Notes: a model not told the origin generated them from the letters alone. Positions 44,756 to 56,447 are shown, numbered from the stretch's first letter. The stretch: DNA of 64,000 nt from DASWJZ01 sp963805325 (GCA_963805325.1 CAWDTS010000015.1:186001-250000); one strand, 5' to 3'. Made by a program: numbers and translations.

Positions 44756-45349
44756 TCAGCCGATACGGACGGTGGTGTCGTTGGTGAAGGAGAACACGGG
44801 GATCGCCATGTTCTCCGGCGCCGGTCCGAAGCGGATGCGACCGGCCGTGTCGTACTGCGAACCGTGACAGGGGCAGTACCAGCCGCCGAACTGCCCTTGC
44901 TCGCCGAGCGGGATGCACCCGAGATGCGTGCACACCTGGACCATCACCATCCACTCTTCCTTGCCCGGGATCGTGCGGTTGGCGTCGATCGCCGGCGCAT
45001 CGGGAGCGAGATTGGCGTTGCGGGCCAGCGGGTCCTTGAGCTCGTCGAGCGAGACCTGCTGCGCCTCCTGCATCTCTTTTTCGGTGCGATAGCGGATCAC
45101 GACCGGCTTGCCGCGCCAATTGACGATGATCGACTGGCCCTGCTCGATGGCCGACGTATCGACCTCGATCGAGGCGAGCGCCAGTGCCGCGGCGTCCGGG
45201 TTCATCTGGTCGACGAACGGCCAGATCGTGGCGGCTGCGCCGACGGCGGCGAAAGCGCCGGTGGCGATCAACAGGAAGTCGCGGCGCGTGACACCCTCGG
45301 ATTCGCCGTGCCCGCCCGGGGTCGCCATGGAATGGGTCGTGTCAGCCAA
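44756..45349 (-). CDS. petA: Rieske iron-sulfur protein (ubiquinol-cytochrome c reductase)
   Basis: 2Fe-2S subunit of the bc1 complex. A twin-arginine type N-terminus (TRRDFLLIATGAFAAVGAAAT) also serves as the membrane anchor. Cluster ligands are in CTHLGCIPLGEQ and WYCPCHGSQYD. I choose TTG at 45349, which has GAGAGG six bases upstream, giving 197 residues; ATG at 45328 is an alternative. First gene of the pet operon. Confidence 0.94.
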   Translation of the reverse strand: MADTTHSMATPGGHGESEGVTRRDFLLIATGAFAAVGAAATIWPFVDQMNPDAAALALASIEVDTSAIEQGQSIIVNWRGKPVVIRYRTEKEMQEAQQVSLDELKDPLARNANLAPDAPAIDANRTIPGKEEWMVMVQVCTHLGCIPLGEQGQFGGWYCPCHGSQYDTAGRIRFGPAPENMAIPVFSFTNDTTVRIG

Positions 45350-45676
45350 TTCGTGCCTCTCGCATTGGAACGGCGTGACCGCCCATGCTGCCTGCTTCAA
45401 TAAAGCAGGACGGCAGTCTGACCGTCACCCCCGAAATCCAGCCAATCCGGCCGATTGCCTTTTGTCATCGTCCTTTGAGAGTGTCCAGTCGGGCGCTCCC
45501 GCGACGGCAACTTGTCGCAACGCCGCCACATTCCCGGAGGGCCCACTTTTCCGGGAGTTTGCGCGGAGTCCGGCCCTGCGGCGACACCAAAGCGCTACAC
45601 CTTTCCACTGCTTCGTGAGAGACTTGTGGCGGCAAGGGAGGTTTCAGCGCAAAAATCCGCGCCCGGGAGACTGACC
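45350..45676. other. Gene-free divergent region between petA and the 80-residue protein gene
   Basis: 327 bases that should hold the promoters of the pet operon and of the small gene on the other strand. I see no further gene. A perfect 7-bp inverted repeat (TCCCGGA at 45532-45538, TCCGGGA at 45550-45556) is the only clear structure; its role is unknown. Confidence 0.5.
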
Positions 45677-45919
45677 ATGAGGAAACAGAGCGTCGACGCT
45701 CTGGCTCGCTGGATAGCCGAGTGGGTCCGCCCCGTTCCGAGCAATTCCATCCCGAAGGAGGCGGCGCGGCTTGCCACCGAATTTGGCGCCTATGCCGCTG
45801 ACGCCGGCATCAATGTCCAGCACCTCGAGGAAGAGATCGGCCAGGAAATTACGAGCCGGATGCAAGGCGCGCTGGAAGAGATGTCAGGCGCGGAAGACGT
45901 TCTCCGCGACACGGAATGA
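45677..45919 (+). CDS. Small conserved-looking protein, DUF768-like
   Basis: 80-residue acidic helical protein. The pattern (hydrophobic helix DALARWIAEWVRP, then LATEFGAYAADAGINVQHLEEEIG and a helical end) resembles the small rhizobial DUF768 proteins; I am not certain of the assignment. It diverges from petA and converges with the ABC exporter gene, 12 bases away. Function unknown. Confidence 0.6.
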   Translation: MRKQSVDALARWIAEWVRPVPSNSIPKEAARLATEFGAYAADAGINVQHLEEEIGQEITSRMQGALEEMSGAEDVLRDTE

Positions 45920-45931
45920 GCCGGCGCTGGC

Positions 45932-47809
<1,878 letters not shown>

Positions 47810-48087
47810 TACTCTTGCTCCCGACGCATTTCCGCGGCGCAGCTGGGGCGAGCGGCGAATGGAGGCGTCTACCTCTATGTAACGACGGCGGCCGCCATTT
47901 TCGAGCGGTCCGGCTACCTCCGCCTGCCCCGCCGGCTCTAGCACGACCCGGTCGGCGATTGCCGTTGAGCCGGCCGCGACCGGATTGCACACAACAACGG
48001 GGATGACGCGGCGATAGACATCGTGCCAGTTAGTCGCCGCGTTTTGCCGGTGCCCGCGCGGGCGCGTTTGTCGAGAGGCGGGAGTGC

Positions 48088-48834
48088 ATGACGGAGCGGA
48101 GGGGGCCGGAGTTGTCGGTCGTCGTGCCGGTCAAGAACGAAGCTGGGAACGTGGCGCCGCTGGTGGCGGAAATTGCCGCAGCGCTCGACGGCCGGTGGGA
48201 GTTCGAGGCGATCTTCGTCAATGACGGGTCAACCGATGCGACCGCCGAGGAGATTCGCGGCCTGATGCGGGACCGCCCGTGGCTGCGCCAGCTCTCGCAC
48301 GACCGCTCATGCGGACAGTCCGCAGCAGTGCATACCGGCGCCGTCGGGGCGCGCGGTGCAATTGTGGCGACGCTCGACGGCGACGGACAGAACGATCCTG
48401 CCTTCCTGCCGCAGCTCATCGAGACGCTGAAGGCGGGACCTCGGCTCGGCCTCGTCGCAGGACAGCGCCTCGGACGCACCGATACCGGCCTGAAGCGCAT
48501 CACCTCGCGGACCGCCAACCGGCTTCTGAACGCCGTGTTCGGCACCGCCACCCGTGACACCGGCTGCGGCTTGAAGGCGTTCCGCCGTGACGTCTTCCTG
48601 GCGCTTCCTTATTTCGACGGGCTGCACCGGTTCATGCCGCCGCTCGTGCGCCGCGAAGGCTTTGAGATCGCCTATGTCGACGTCGTCGATCGGCCGCGCC
48701 GCTTCGGCCGGTCGCACTACCGCATCTGGGATCGGCTTTGGGTCATCGTGGCCGACCTTCTCGGTGTCGTTTGGCTCATTAATCGCCGGAAACACGTGCC
48801 GGTCGTCTCGGAGGAAGCAGCGAATGCTGGTTGA
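48088..48834 (+). CDS. GT2 family polyprenyl-phosphate glycosyltransferase (DPM1/ArnC-like)
   Basis: 248-residue GT-A enzyme. ELSVVVPVKNEAGNVAPLV at the N-terminus, the nucleotide-sugar motif FVNDGSTDATAEE and the metal-binding ATLDGDGQNDPAF are typical of synthases that charge polyprenyl phosphate with a sugar. No long C-terminal membrane domain is present; a hydrophobic segment near residue 220 (LWVIVADLLGVVWLI) may associate it with the membrane. First of three overlapping genes; it probably supplies lipid-linked sugar to the GT39 enzyme. Confidence 0.88.
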   Translation: MTERRGPELSVVVPVKNEAGNVAPLVAEIAAALDGRWEFEAIFVNDGSTDATAEEIRGLMRDRPWLRQLSHDRSCGQSAAVHTGAVGARGAIVATLDGDGQNDPAFLPQLIETLKAGPRLGLVAGQRLGRTDTGLKRITSRTANRLLNAVFGTATRDTGCGLKAFRRDVFLALPYFDGLHRFMPPLVRREGFEIAYVDVVDRPRRFGRSHYRIWDRLWVIVADLLGVVWLINRRKHVPVVSEEAANAG

Positions 48835-49156
48835 TCTGTCTCGCGCCGTGGGCGGCTACCTTCTCGACGTCATGCATCATATGGACTGGTGGGTTCTGTT
48901 GGGCTTTGCCGCACAGATACTCTTCGGCGCCAGGTTCTTCGTGCAGTGGATTGCCTCCGAGCGCGCGGGCAGAAGTGTCGTGCCTCTCACCTTCTGGCTC
49001 TTCTCGATTGGCGGCGGCGTGCTCCTATTCACCTACGCGCTCTATCGCAAGGACCCCGTCTTCATCGCCGGGCAGGGCTTTGGCCTCTTCGTCTATGTGC
49101 GCAACCTGCACCTTATCCTGCGTGAGCAGCGGACGATAGCGACCCCCGCGCCTTGA
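48824..49156 (+). CDS. Small membrane protein with lipid-A-biosynthesis N-terminal (LAB_N) domain
   Basis: 110 residues with three transmembrane helices. WWVLLGFAAQILFGARFFVQWIASE and the FWLFSIGGGVLLFTYALYRKDPVFIAGQ segment match the LAB_N domain also found at the N-terminus of some LpxB proteins. ATG 48824 lies within the end of the GT2 gene (11-base overlap) and has GGAGGAAG upstream. By position it may serve as flippase or accessory in lipid-linked sugar transfer. Confidence 0.85.
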   Translation: MLVDLSRAVGGYLLDVMHHMDWWVLLGFAAQILFGARFFVQWIASERAGRSVVPLTFWLFSIGGGVLLFTYALYRKDPVFIAGQGFGLFVYVRNLHLILREQRTIATPAP

Positions 49157-50733
49157 CCACGGCTGCCACCGCCGCGTCGTCCGGCAAGGCGGACGGGCCG
49201 CATGCCGTCCCCGTCTGGGCACAGCCGCGCTTCGTTGCCGCGGCGATCCTTGCCTACCTCCTCGTGCATTTCGCCGTTCGCATGGCGATGTGGCCGACGC
49301 TTGGCATCGACGATTCGGAGCAGGCGCTCTTCGCCCAGAAATTCGCCTGGAGCTACCGTGGCCAGGCTCCGCCGCTTTTCACCTGGCTGCTGATCGCGCT
49401 CGGCAAGCCTCTCGGCGTCAACATCCTCTCGATCAGCCTGATCCGATACACGCTGCTCGGCATGATCTTTGGGTTCGCCTACGCCACTGCGCGCCGGCTG
49501 ACCCGCGATCCCCGCCTTTCGGCGCTCGCCGTCTACAGCTTCGCGGCGATCTATATGTTCGCCTTCTACAGCCACCACGACCTGACCCACACGACGCTGA
49601 TGTCGGCCATGCTGGCGGTTGGCTGGTACGTCTTCGTCCGCCTGGCCGAGAAGCCGGCGCTCGGCTGGCATCTCGCGCTCGGCGCTGCCTTCGGACTCGG
49701 GCTCCTGGGCAAGTGGAACTACGTGATGTTCGCGGCGGCGCTGCCGCTCGCCTGCCTCGCTTTGCCCGACTACCGCCGCCTGTTGCTCACCTGGAAGATC
49801 GTGCCGGCGCTCGTTCTAGGCGCGGCGCTTGTGCTGCCGACGGCGCTTGCGACGCTCGCCGAAGGTGCGCGCACCGCCGACACGCTGAACGGCGTGCTCA
49901 TGGGCGAGGGCGCCTCCTACCTTTCGCGCGTCGTCGAGGGCACGGGCCGGCTCGCCCTCTCGGCGATCGCTTATCCACAGCCGCTTCTGCCGCTTGCGGT
50001 CATCGTCTTCGCACTGCCGCTGTGGCGCGGGCTCAAAGGCCCCACCGACGAAGCCTTTTCGCCGCGGCCGAGCCTTACGTTCCTCGCCCTGACGATGGCG
50101 ATCTCGCTCGCTCTGCATTTCGCGCTCGTGCTCGCTCTCGGCGCACGCGAATTTCACGAGCGACTGATGCAGCCGCCGCTCTTCATCCTGCCTGTCGCGC
50201 TGTTCATGCTGATCGAGCGCGGACGGCCTTCGAAGCGCGCCGTCGACGTGTTCGCACTCATGATCGCCGTGCTCGTGGCGGGGACGCTCGGAGCGCGGAT
50301 CGCCGTCTTCGCGCTCGGCGCCGATCATTGCAGCGCCTGCCGCGACATGGCGCCCTTCCGCGCGCTCGCCGCGGACCTGCGCAAAGAAGGCTATTCCGGC
50401 GGTGGCACCATCGTCGTCGACGGCTTTCATATCGGCGGCAACATGCGGGTCGAATTTCCCAACGCCCGTATCATGGACGCGGCTTATCCTCCCCGCATCT
50501 GGCCCGCACCCCGCGACAACGGCCCCTGCCTCCTCCTCTGGGAGGAGCGTGATCCCGAAAGGACCACCGCCACCGAAGCCTGGCTTCACGCTTATCTCGC
50601 CAACGAGCTCCACGCTTCGCCCGATGCGCCGCACCGGAAAGGCGCTGCGTCGGAGTTCATGTTTGGCTCAGCCAAGCGCCAATACCGTCTGCTCTATGCC
50701 CTTTATGACGCGCCCGACGGTGACTGTCGCTGA
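49153..50733 (+). CDS. GT39/ArnT-like membrane glycosyltransferase
   Basis: 526-residue polytopic enzyme of the PMT/ArnT superfamily. The N-terminal periplasmic loop has the catalytic acidic pair in LGIDDSEQALFAQKFAW, followed by about ten transmembrane helices and a soluble C-terminal domain with Cys pair CSAC near residue 396. It should transfer a sugar from a polyprenyl carrier to lipid A or another envelope acceptor. TTG start overlaps the upstream TGA (TTGA). Rhizobial Rgt galacturonosyl transferases have this architecture. Confidence 0.86.
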   Translation: MTTAATAASSGKADGPHAVPVWAQPRFVAAAILAYLLVHFAVRMAMWPTLGIDDSEQALFAQKFAWSYRGQAPPLFTWLLIALGKPLGVNILSISLIRYTLLGMIFGFAYATARRLTRDPRLSALAVYSFAAIYMFAFYSHHDLTHTTLMSAMLAVGWYVFVRLAEKPALGWHLALGAAFGLGLLGKWNYVMFAAALPLACLALPDYRRLLLTWKIVPALVLGAALVLPTALATLAEGARTADTLNGVLMGEGASYLSRVVEGTGRLALSAIAYPQPLLPLAVIVFALPLWRGLKGPTDEAFSPRPSLTFLALTMAISLALHFALVLALGAREFHERLMQPPLFILPVALFMLIERGRPSKRAVDVFALMIAVLVAGTLGARIAVFALGADHCSACRDMAPFRALAADLRKEGYSGGGTIVVDGFHIGGNMRVEFPNARIMDAAYPPRIWPAPRDNGPCLLLWEERDPERTTATEAWLHAYLANELHASPDAPHRKGAASEFMFGSAKRQYRLLYALYDAPDGDCR

Positions 50734-50749
50734 ATCTGCGCTCTACCGG

Positions 50750-51307
50750 CTAGGCAACACGCCTGAAAGCCATCGCCGCACCAAGCCAGGACGCGCCGGC
50801 AATGATCAGGTCCACGCCGAGGAAAATGCCAAGCACATAGAAGCCGGAGACCGGCCATTGCAGGATGATAATGATTCCAAGGAGCGCGGTGATGGCGCCT
50901 GAAAGCAGCACCCAGCCCCACGGCGCAGCGCTCCGCATCTGCGTCGCAAGCAGGATCCGCGCGATCCCGGCGAACACAAGGACGATGCCGATGACAAGCG
51001 TCAGCGCCACCGAGGCAAGCAGCGGATTCCAGACAATCAGGATGCCGGCGAGGGCATAGAACGCGCCTATGACAATCCACATGAAGAAGCGGCCCCAGCC
51101 CTTCATCTGGAAGCCGTGGACGATCTCCACGATGCCGGACGCGATCATCATGATGCCGACCAGCAAGGCCCCGACGACGGTCGCCATCACGACGCTCATC
51201 AAGGCGATGAAGCCGGCGACGATCATGATAATGCCGAGTGCGGCAAACCAGCCCCAACGGCTGCGAAGCTGCTCGGGGTAAGGCAGAGCTTGAGATGCTA
51301 AAACCAT
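50750..51307 (-). CDS. HdeD family membrane protein
   Basis: 185 residues with six transmembrane helices (first WGWFAALGIIMIVAGFIALM), in three tandem hairpins as in the HdeD/DUF308 family. In E. coli HdeD contributes to acid resistance at high cell density; the role here is not known. Converges with the GT39 gene and diverges from hemF. Confidence 0.9.
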   Translation of the reverse strand: MVLASQALPYPEQLRSRWGWFAALGIIMIVAGFIALMSVVMATVVGALLVGIMMIASGIVEIVHGFQMKGWGRFFMWIVIGAFYALAGILIVWNPLLASVALTLVIGIVLVFAGIARILLATQMRSAAPWGWVLLSGAITALLGIIIILQWPVSGFYVLGIFLGVDLIIAGASWLGAAMAFRRVA

Positions 51308-51421
51308 GGCAATGCTCCCTTCTTCGGCCGCTCAACGCGGCGGGATGCCGATAGGTTCCCGGCTAACGATTTGCACATCGGCCACCTTCCCGCAGGCGGC
51401 CCGATGGTCTAAGCGCCGGAT

Positions 51422-52336
51422 ATGACGAGTGACGCGGCGTCCGGGATCGCGGGCGATACACTGGACGACAGGAAATCCACGGCGGCCGAATGGTTTGCGG
51501 CCCTCCGTGACGAGATATGCGCGGCGTTCGAGCGCTTGGAGGACGACCTCCCTTCTACAGCGCAGCGCGCCGATCATCAGTCCGGCCGGTTCGAAAGAAC
51601 GCCATGGAAGCGGCCCGATCCGAGTGGCGCGCCGGCCGGCGGCGGCGTCATGGCGGTGATGCACGGACGCGTCTTCGAGAAGGTCGGAGTCCATGTCTCG
51701 ACCGTCTTCGGCGAGTTCGCTCCGGAATTCCGCGCGCAGATACCGGGCGCGGAGGACGACCCCCGCTTCTGGGCTTCCGGCATCTCGCTGATCGCACACC
51801 CGCAGAACCCGAATGTCCCGGCCGCGCACATGAACACGCGGATGGTGGTGACGAGCAAAGGATGGTTCGGCGGCGGCGGCGATCTGACGCCAGTGCTCGA
51901 CCGGCGACGCACGCAGGAGGATCCGGACTCCCTCGCCTTCCACGCCGCAATGCGCGAAGCCTGCGAGAAGCACGTGCATATCGACTATGCACGCTACAAG
52001 GCCTGGTGCGACGAGTATTTCTGGCTGAAACACCGCAACGAGCCGCGCGGCATCGGCGGCATCTTTTACGACTATCTTGATTCCGGGGACTGGGACGCCG
52101 ATTTCGCCTTCACGCAGGACGTCGGGCGCGCCTTCCGCGACATCTATCCAAAGCTCGTGCGCGCCAATTTCGCGACGTCATGGACCGACGCGGATCGCGA
52201 GGAGCAGCTCGTCCGCCGTGGCCGCTACGTCGAATACAATCTGCTTTACGACCGCGGCACGATCTTCGGGCTGAGGACCGGCGGCAACATCGACGCGATC
52301 CTCTCCTCAATGCCGCCCGTCGTGAAGTGGCCGTGA
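51422..52336 (+). CDS. hemF: Oxygen-dependent coproporphyrinogen III oxidase
   Basis: Aerobic haem-synthesis enzyme converting coproporphyrinogen III to protoporphyrinogen IX. 304 residues with GGGVMAVMHGRVFEKVGVH, the signature MNTRMVVTSKGWFGGGGDLTP, KAWCDEYFWLKHRNEPRGIGG and RGRYVEYNLLYDRGTIFGL. The last 30 bases overlap the convergent fatty-acid hydroxylase gene. Confidence 0.96.
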   Translation: MTSDAASGIAGDTLDDRKSTAAEWFAALRDEICAAFERLEDDLPSTAQRADHQSGRFERTPWKRPDPSGAPAGGGVMAVMHGRVFEKVGVHVSTVFGEFAPEFRAQIPGAEDDPRFWASGISLIAHPQNPNVPAAHMNTRMVVTSKGWFGGGGDLTPVLDRRRTQEDPDSLAFHAAMREACEKHVHIDYARYKAWCDEYFWLKHRNEPRGIGGIFYDYLDSGDWDADFAFTQDVGRAFRDIYPKLVRANFATSWTDADREEQLVRRGRYVEYNLLYDRGTIFGLRTGGNIDAILSSMPPVVKWP

Positions 52337-52894
52337 GATGCCGGCCGCGGCACGCTGCCTTTGGACGGAGACCGTGGTGCCGAAGACGTAGTCCCAGAAC
52401 CCCGACGTGACCCCGAAATTGGCGGACTCGTCGAAATGGTGGTGAAGCGCGTGCCGGCGCTTCAGGCGGAACGCATAGCCGTGATTGGGAATCCGCCAGT
52501 GATGCAGGATGTGGTGCACGCCGATGTACCACCAATAGCCGAGCGTCAGGCCGGTCGTCAGCGCACTCCCCGCTTCAAGTCCGAAGACGCCGATCAGGCC
52601 GACGCCGACAACTGCCATCGCCGGCAGGCTGATCCACGCCGGCGTGCCGACGAGCTCGTCGTGCCTCTCGTGGTGCTGCTCGTGCATGTCCCGAACGAAG
52701 GGAACCCGGTGGAACACGAAGCGGTGCATCAGGTATTCGACGAGCGTCCATGCGGCGATGCCCGCAACTGCGGTTATCGCCCAATCCGGCCACGCCGAGG
52801 TCGGAAGATGGGTTGCAACCCAGGCAACCAGCGCCACCGCAAATGCGGGACACAAAAAGAATTCGCAGTAGTAGCCAAACTTCCCGAGACGCAT
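52307..52894 (-). CDS. Fatty acid hydroxylase / sterol desaturase family protein
   Basis: 195-residue di-iron membrane enzyme. Histidine clusters typical of the superfamily are visible: HRFVFH, HEQHHERH, HHILHHW and HALHHHFD, with hydrophobic helices between them. Carotenoid hydroxylases and fatty-acid hydroxylases share this pattern, so the substrate is open. Its 3' end overlaps hemF by 30 bases on the opposite strand. Confidence 0.88.
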   Translation of the reverse strand: MRLGKFGYYCEFFLCPAFAVALVAWVATHLPTSAWPDWAITAVAGIAAWTLVEYLMHRFVFHRVPFVRDMHEQHHERHDELVGTPAWISLPAMAVVGVGLIGVFGLEAGSALTTGLTLGYWWYIGVHHILHHWRIPNHGYAFRLKRRHALHHHFDESANFGVTSGFWDYVFGTTVSVQRQRAAAGISRPLHDGRH

Positions 52895-53070
52895 CGCAGC
52901 CTTCCGGACCGCCTACCGCCTCGGCCTTTGGAGATCTTCCCCTGCCGAAGCAGAAGCGCCAGCCTGCATGACTTTGCGCCCCGTGACCAGAGCGAACCGA
53001 CACGCTGCGGTCGAGAGCCGCACGTCCCAATGGCGGGAGAACGGAAGCTGGTCGTCCGGGCCGGCCGGTC

Positions 53071-54980
53071 CTAGAAGGGCCGCTGGACGCGGAAGACCGC
53101 AACCAGATCGGCATCCAGGTCGTCTTCGATCTTCGGCTTGGCGCCGCCGCCGGGGATAGAGATCGTGGGCGCTCCGCCGCCGACCTCTACGCCGCCGCCG
53201 ACAGTCGCCGTCCATCCCAGGTCCGGTCTGTTGATCGCCTTCCCGACATCGAAGGTCATTCCAAGCTCAAACCCGAAGCGCGGCGTCACGTAGGTCCGGC
53301 CCACGTCGACTTTCTGCACGTCGTCGAGGGCCACGGAATCGAACACGAATTTCACGTTGCTGTCGGCACGGTTGACGTCAAAGCCCACACGGCCCTTCAC
53401 GAACAAGTCTTCGATCACCGCATTAAAGCTCGGCGCGTACGAGGTCTTGAGCTCGACGAACCCGCCGAGGCTCTCGGCGTCGGTCTGGGTCGTGTAGGTG
53501 CCCCACAACGCGAAGCCGGGGACGTCCACCTTGTAGGAATCGCTGTTTCGAACAATCCCCGTGCGAAGGCCGGCGCCGAAATAGAAGTCCAGGTTATCGC
53601 GCTGGAATTCGGTGCCGACGACAGTGTTCAGAGCCAACTCGTTGTGCGTGAATCTGTAGTCGAATGTGTGCGCGTTGAGGCCGCCGTTGAAGCCGAGGAA
53701 ATAGCCGTTGGGGTTACTCCCCGGATTCGTGCCGTCCACACCGAGGCCGGGAAAATCGAGCGCGTCGGCCGTTCCGTCCGCGGAGCCGCCGGAGCTACCG
53801 CCTTCGACGCTCCGGTAAGTCGCGTCGAATCCAAGACGCGAGAAGTAGTCGAAACCATTGACTGGTAGGTCGAAGCCGCCGCTGATCCCCCATCCCGTCC
53901 CGGTCTGCTCCGTGTTCGATACGTCGTAGTGGATCTCGCCTCCGAGATCGCGCGCCAGCCGCTGCACTGTCGGACCGTCGTAATACAACACCTGTGGAGT
54001 GATGAAGAACGATGGACCGTCCTCGCCGACGGGACTCCCCAGTTCCCCGCCGATCAGCCGGCGGCCGGTCGAGACCTCGGTGCAGGTGTCGGAATTCGGT
54101 TCGTAGAAGTAGGCCGGGCCGAGCGCCGCGCACTGCCGGGCCGTATCGACAGGTGCACCGGGCAGGCCAACTGGAAATCCGACCGGCCGCGTTGTTCCGG
54201 ACCCGCCGGGCGTGAACAGAAATCCGTGCTCCGGAGGAGCCGGCTGCTGCGGCTGCGGCTGCGGCTGCGGCTGCGGCGCGGCTGCGCGTTCGGTTGCTTG
54301 CACGGCTTGAACTCGATCGCTTCGACCCGCGCCTTTTCCTGGCCGATCGCCCGCAGAGAATTCTCAAGCTGCTTCGCGAGCTTTGCGTCGACCTTCGGCG
54401 TCGGAAAGATGTGCCACTGCACGTAGGCCGCACGCTCCTCGAGATAGAAGATGAGCGCTTGCTTCCGCTTCTCGAATTCTGAGCGATCGCAAGTCCCTGA
54501 TTCTTCGAAAGCCTCATCGGCTTCCTTGTAGAAATATCCGAAGTCGCCAGGTGCATAGAGCTCTGCAGTCGAGGCGTCGATCGGTACGATGGCACTGTCG
54601 GGAAGCTCGCCGCAGGACTTATATTGCAGCGCACGGATCCTAGCGGCGTCGGCGCGAAAAATGGCCGCCTGGGCCCTCAGCGTGGAGGTGATCGCGGCGC
54701 CGACCGGACCGGTGCCGGTGGAGACTTCGAGGGCTCGCGCAACTCCTTCCAGGTATTCAAGTGCGTCCGCTTTCCCGTTCGCAAACCGGATCGGATCGCA
54801 ATCGTTCTGTGCGTCGGAGATGGACTTCTCACTTTGCGTCTCGGCGAGCTTGCCCAGTTCGATGAGATGGTCGACCGTGCGAGGGTCCGAGTAAGTCTCT
54901 GGCTTCTGGGCGTTCGCTGCCGAAACGGCCAGAGGTCCAAACACTGAGATCAGCGACAAGAACCGAACGACTGAAATCAC
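53071..54980 (-). CDS. Exported two-part protein with C-terminal outer-membrane beta-barrel, apparent frameshift
   Basis: Read as one gene with a break near 54285. The first part (from GTG 54980) has a signal peptide (residues 1-25), then about 205 mostly helical residues containing several Cys (NDCDPIRF, YKSCGELP, ESGTCDRSEF, FKPCKQ). The second part, in another frame, begins with Pro-Gln repeats and continues as a 380-residue beta-barrel-like domain ending in FRVQRPF, with terminal Phe. The barrel frame has no signal peptide of its own, so the two belong together; one base seems lost in the CTGCGG repeat tract. I do not recognise a named family. Confidence 0.7.
54247..54276 (-). repeat. Five tandem CTGCGG hexamers encoding a Pro-Gln hinge
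   Basis: Five exact copies of CTGCGG at 54247-54276; on the coding strand they read CCGCAG, giving a Pro-Gln repeat between the helical and barrel parts of the exported protein. The frame changes beside this tract. Confidence 0.8.
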
Positions 54981-55225
54981 GGCGCCCCCACCGTATGCAG
55001 AACTCCGCGAGATGGGCCAAGAAGCCGCCAGCCTCTGCGGGTAGGAGCACGCTAGCGCCCGGCTAAGCCGTCCGCGTCACCAGAACTGGTGACGACAGAC
55101 CCGCAGGAATAGACCGAGGTTTCTGTGCAACACGCTATGCCGATTGGACGCGCGGGCTGCACACGCTATGATCTTCAAGGGCAGCGCCGATCAAAGCCGG
55201 CCCATCATCCACTCCGGGGGGAGGG

Positions 55226-56356
55226 ATGGCGGAAAGCGACTTGTTTCAGAAGACGGTGGAGTCGATCCGCTCAGCGGGCCTGAACGGCGGCGCTTGGCCG
55301 GATGCGCTCATTGGCATGACGCGCCTGTTCGGCTCCGTCGGCGCCACGCTCGAAGTCTTCCAGAAGCGCCCCATGAGCCTGATCGATTTCCATGTCGAAG
55401 GGCTGCCGGAAAGAGCAGGGATCGAGTACCTCGACCACTACGCCGAACACAATCCGCGCGCCGCCTTCGCTTTCCGGCATCTCTCCGAGGTGACTCTCTG
55501 CGACTACCAGCTGATCGACGAAAGCGCGATGAACCGCGACGCCTACTATGCAAAGTACCTGACCTCCATCGACCTTCGTTACTTCCTCTCCGGTCAGATC
55601 ATGAATACGCGCGACGTTCAGGGCGTCGTGACCATCCAGCGCTCGCGGCGACAGGGCCACGTCGAACAACGCGAGATCGACTGGATGCGGCGACTGCTGC
55701 CGCATGTCCGCCAGGCACATGATGTGGCGACGCGCTTGAAGGGTGCCGGCTCGGCGCAGCGCTCGCTCGAGGCTGCGCTCGACTGGCTGTCTGACGGCGT
55801 CGCGCTCCTCGGCGCGGACCACTGCGTTCTTCATGCCAATGAGGCGTTCTGGGCGATTGCCCGTCGCGGCGACGGCATCCGCGTGGTCAAACGTCAGATC
55901 GAGTTTGCCGCCGCGGAAGCGCGCACGCTTTTCGCCAGAGCATTCACGGCGGCCGCCGGCGACGGCGCTCCGCAGTCCCCCACCGATTTCGTCGCAGAGC
56001 GCGAAGGCCCGTCCCCGCCCTATCTTGTTTCGCTGCGTTGGGCCGCGCCCGCACCGATGCCGCGCCATGTAGCTCAGGACGCCCTCGCCATCCTTTTCGT
56101 GCATGATCCGCTGGCCGGCACGGCGCCGTCCGTGCAGGCTCTGCGCCAGGCGTTCGGCCTGACCGAAGCTGAAGCCGACCTGGCGTTGGCGCTCCTCGCC
56201 GGCCTCTCGCCAGCGGACTATGCGCTCAAGCGTCTCCTGAGCCGCAACACGGTCTATACGCATCTCCGTCGCATCAGAGAGAAAACGCACTGCGCCCGCC
56301 TGCCGGAGCTGATCCGAAAACTCAACGAAGCCCGTTCGGCCGTGCGCAGCCATTGA
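55226..56356 (+). CDS. LuxR-type helix-turn-helix regulator
   Basis: 376 residues. The C-terminus has a LuxR-like helix-turn-helix (FGLTEAEADLALALLAGLS, then LLSRNTVYTHLRRIREKTH). The N-terminal 300 residues lack a recognisable autoinducer-binding or receiver domain; a PAS-like stretch is possible around residues 180-290 (ALDWLSDGVALLGADHCVLHANEAFW). Signal and targets are unknown. A strong GGGGGGAGGG precedes the ATG. The 245-base region before it (54981-55225) holds no gene I can see. Confidence 0.85.
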   Translation: MAESDLFQKTVESIRSAGLNGGAWPDALIGMTRLFGSVGATLEVFQKRPMSLIDFHVEGLPERAGIEYLDHYAEHNPRAAFAFRHLSEVTLCDYQLIDESAMNRDAYYAKYLTSIDLRYFLSGQIMNTRDVQGVVTIQRSRRQGHVEQREIDWMRRLLPHVRQAHDVATRLKGAGSAQRSLEAALDWLSDGVALLGADHCVLHANEAFWAIARRGDGIRVVKRQIEFAAAEARTLFARAFTAAAGDGAPQSPTDFVAEREGPSPPYLVSLRWAAPAPMPRHVAQDALAILFVHDPLAGTAPSVQALRQAFGLTEAEADLALALLAGLSPADYALKRLLSRNTVYTHLRRIREKTHCARLPELIRKLNEARSAVRSH

Positions 56357-56447
56357 GACAAGTCGGCGACGCGCCTTAAGGAACCATCGCGCGGTCTCTG
56401 CGTTGTCCTCCTCCAACGAAAAACGCTACCGAAAGATGGAGGACGGT

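Noticed and set aside
54241..54290. CTGCGG repeats as a CRISPR-like array
   Set aside because: The units are contiguous hexamers with no spacers, inside a coding region.
54304..54314. GAACTC near the barrel-gene break as another GANTC error
   Set aside because: Removing a base there leads to the third frame (poly-Ala), not to the barrel frame, and the local reading EFKPCKQ looks natural.
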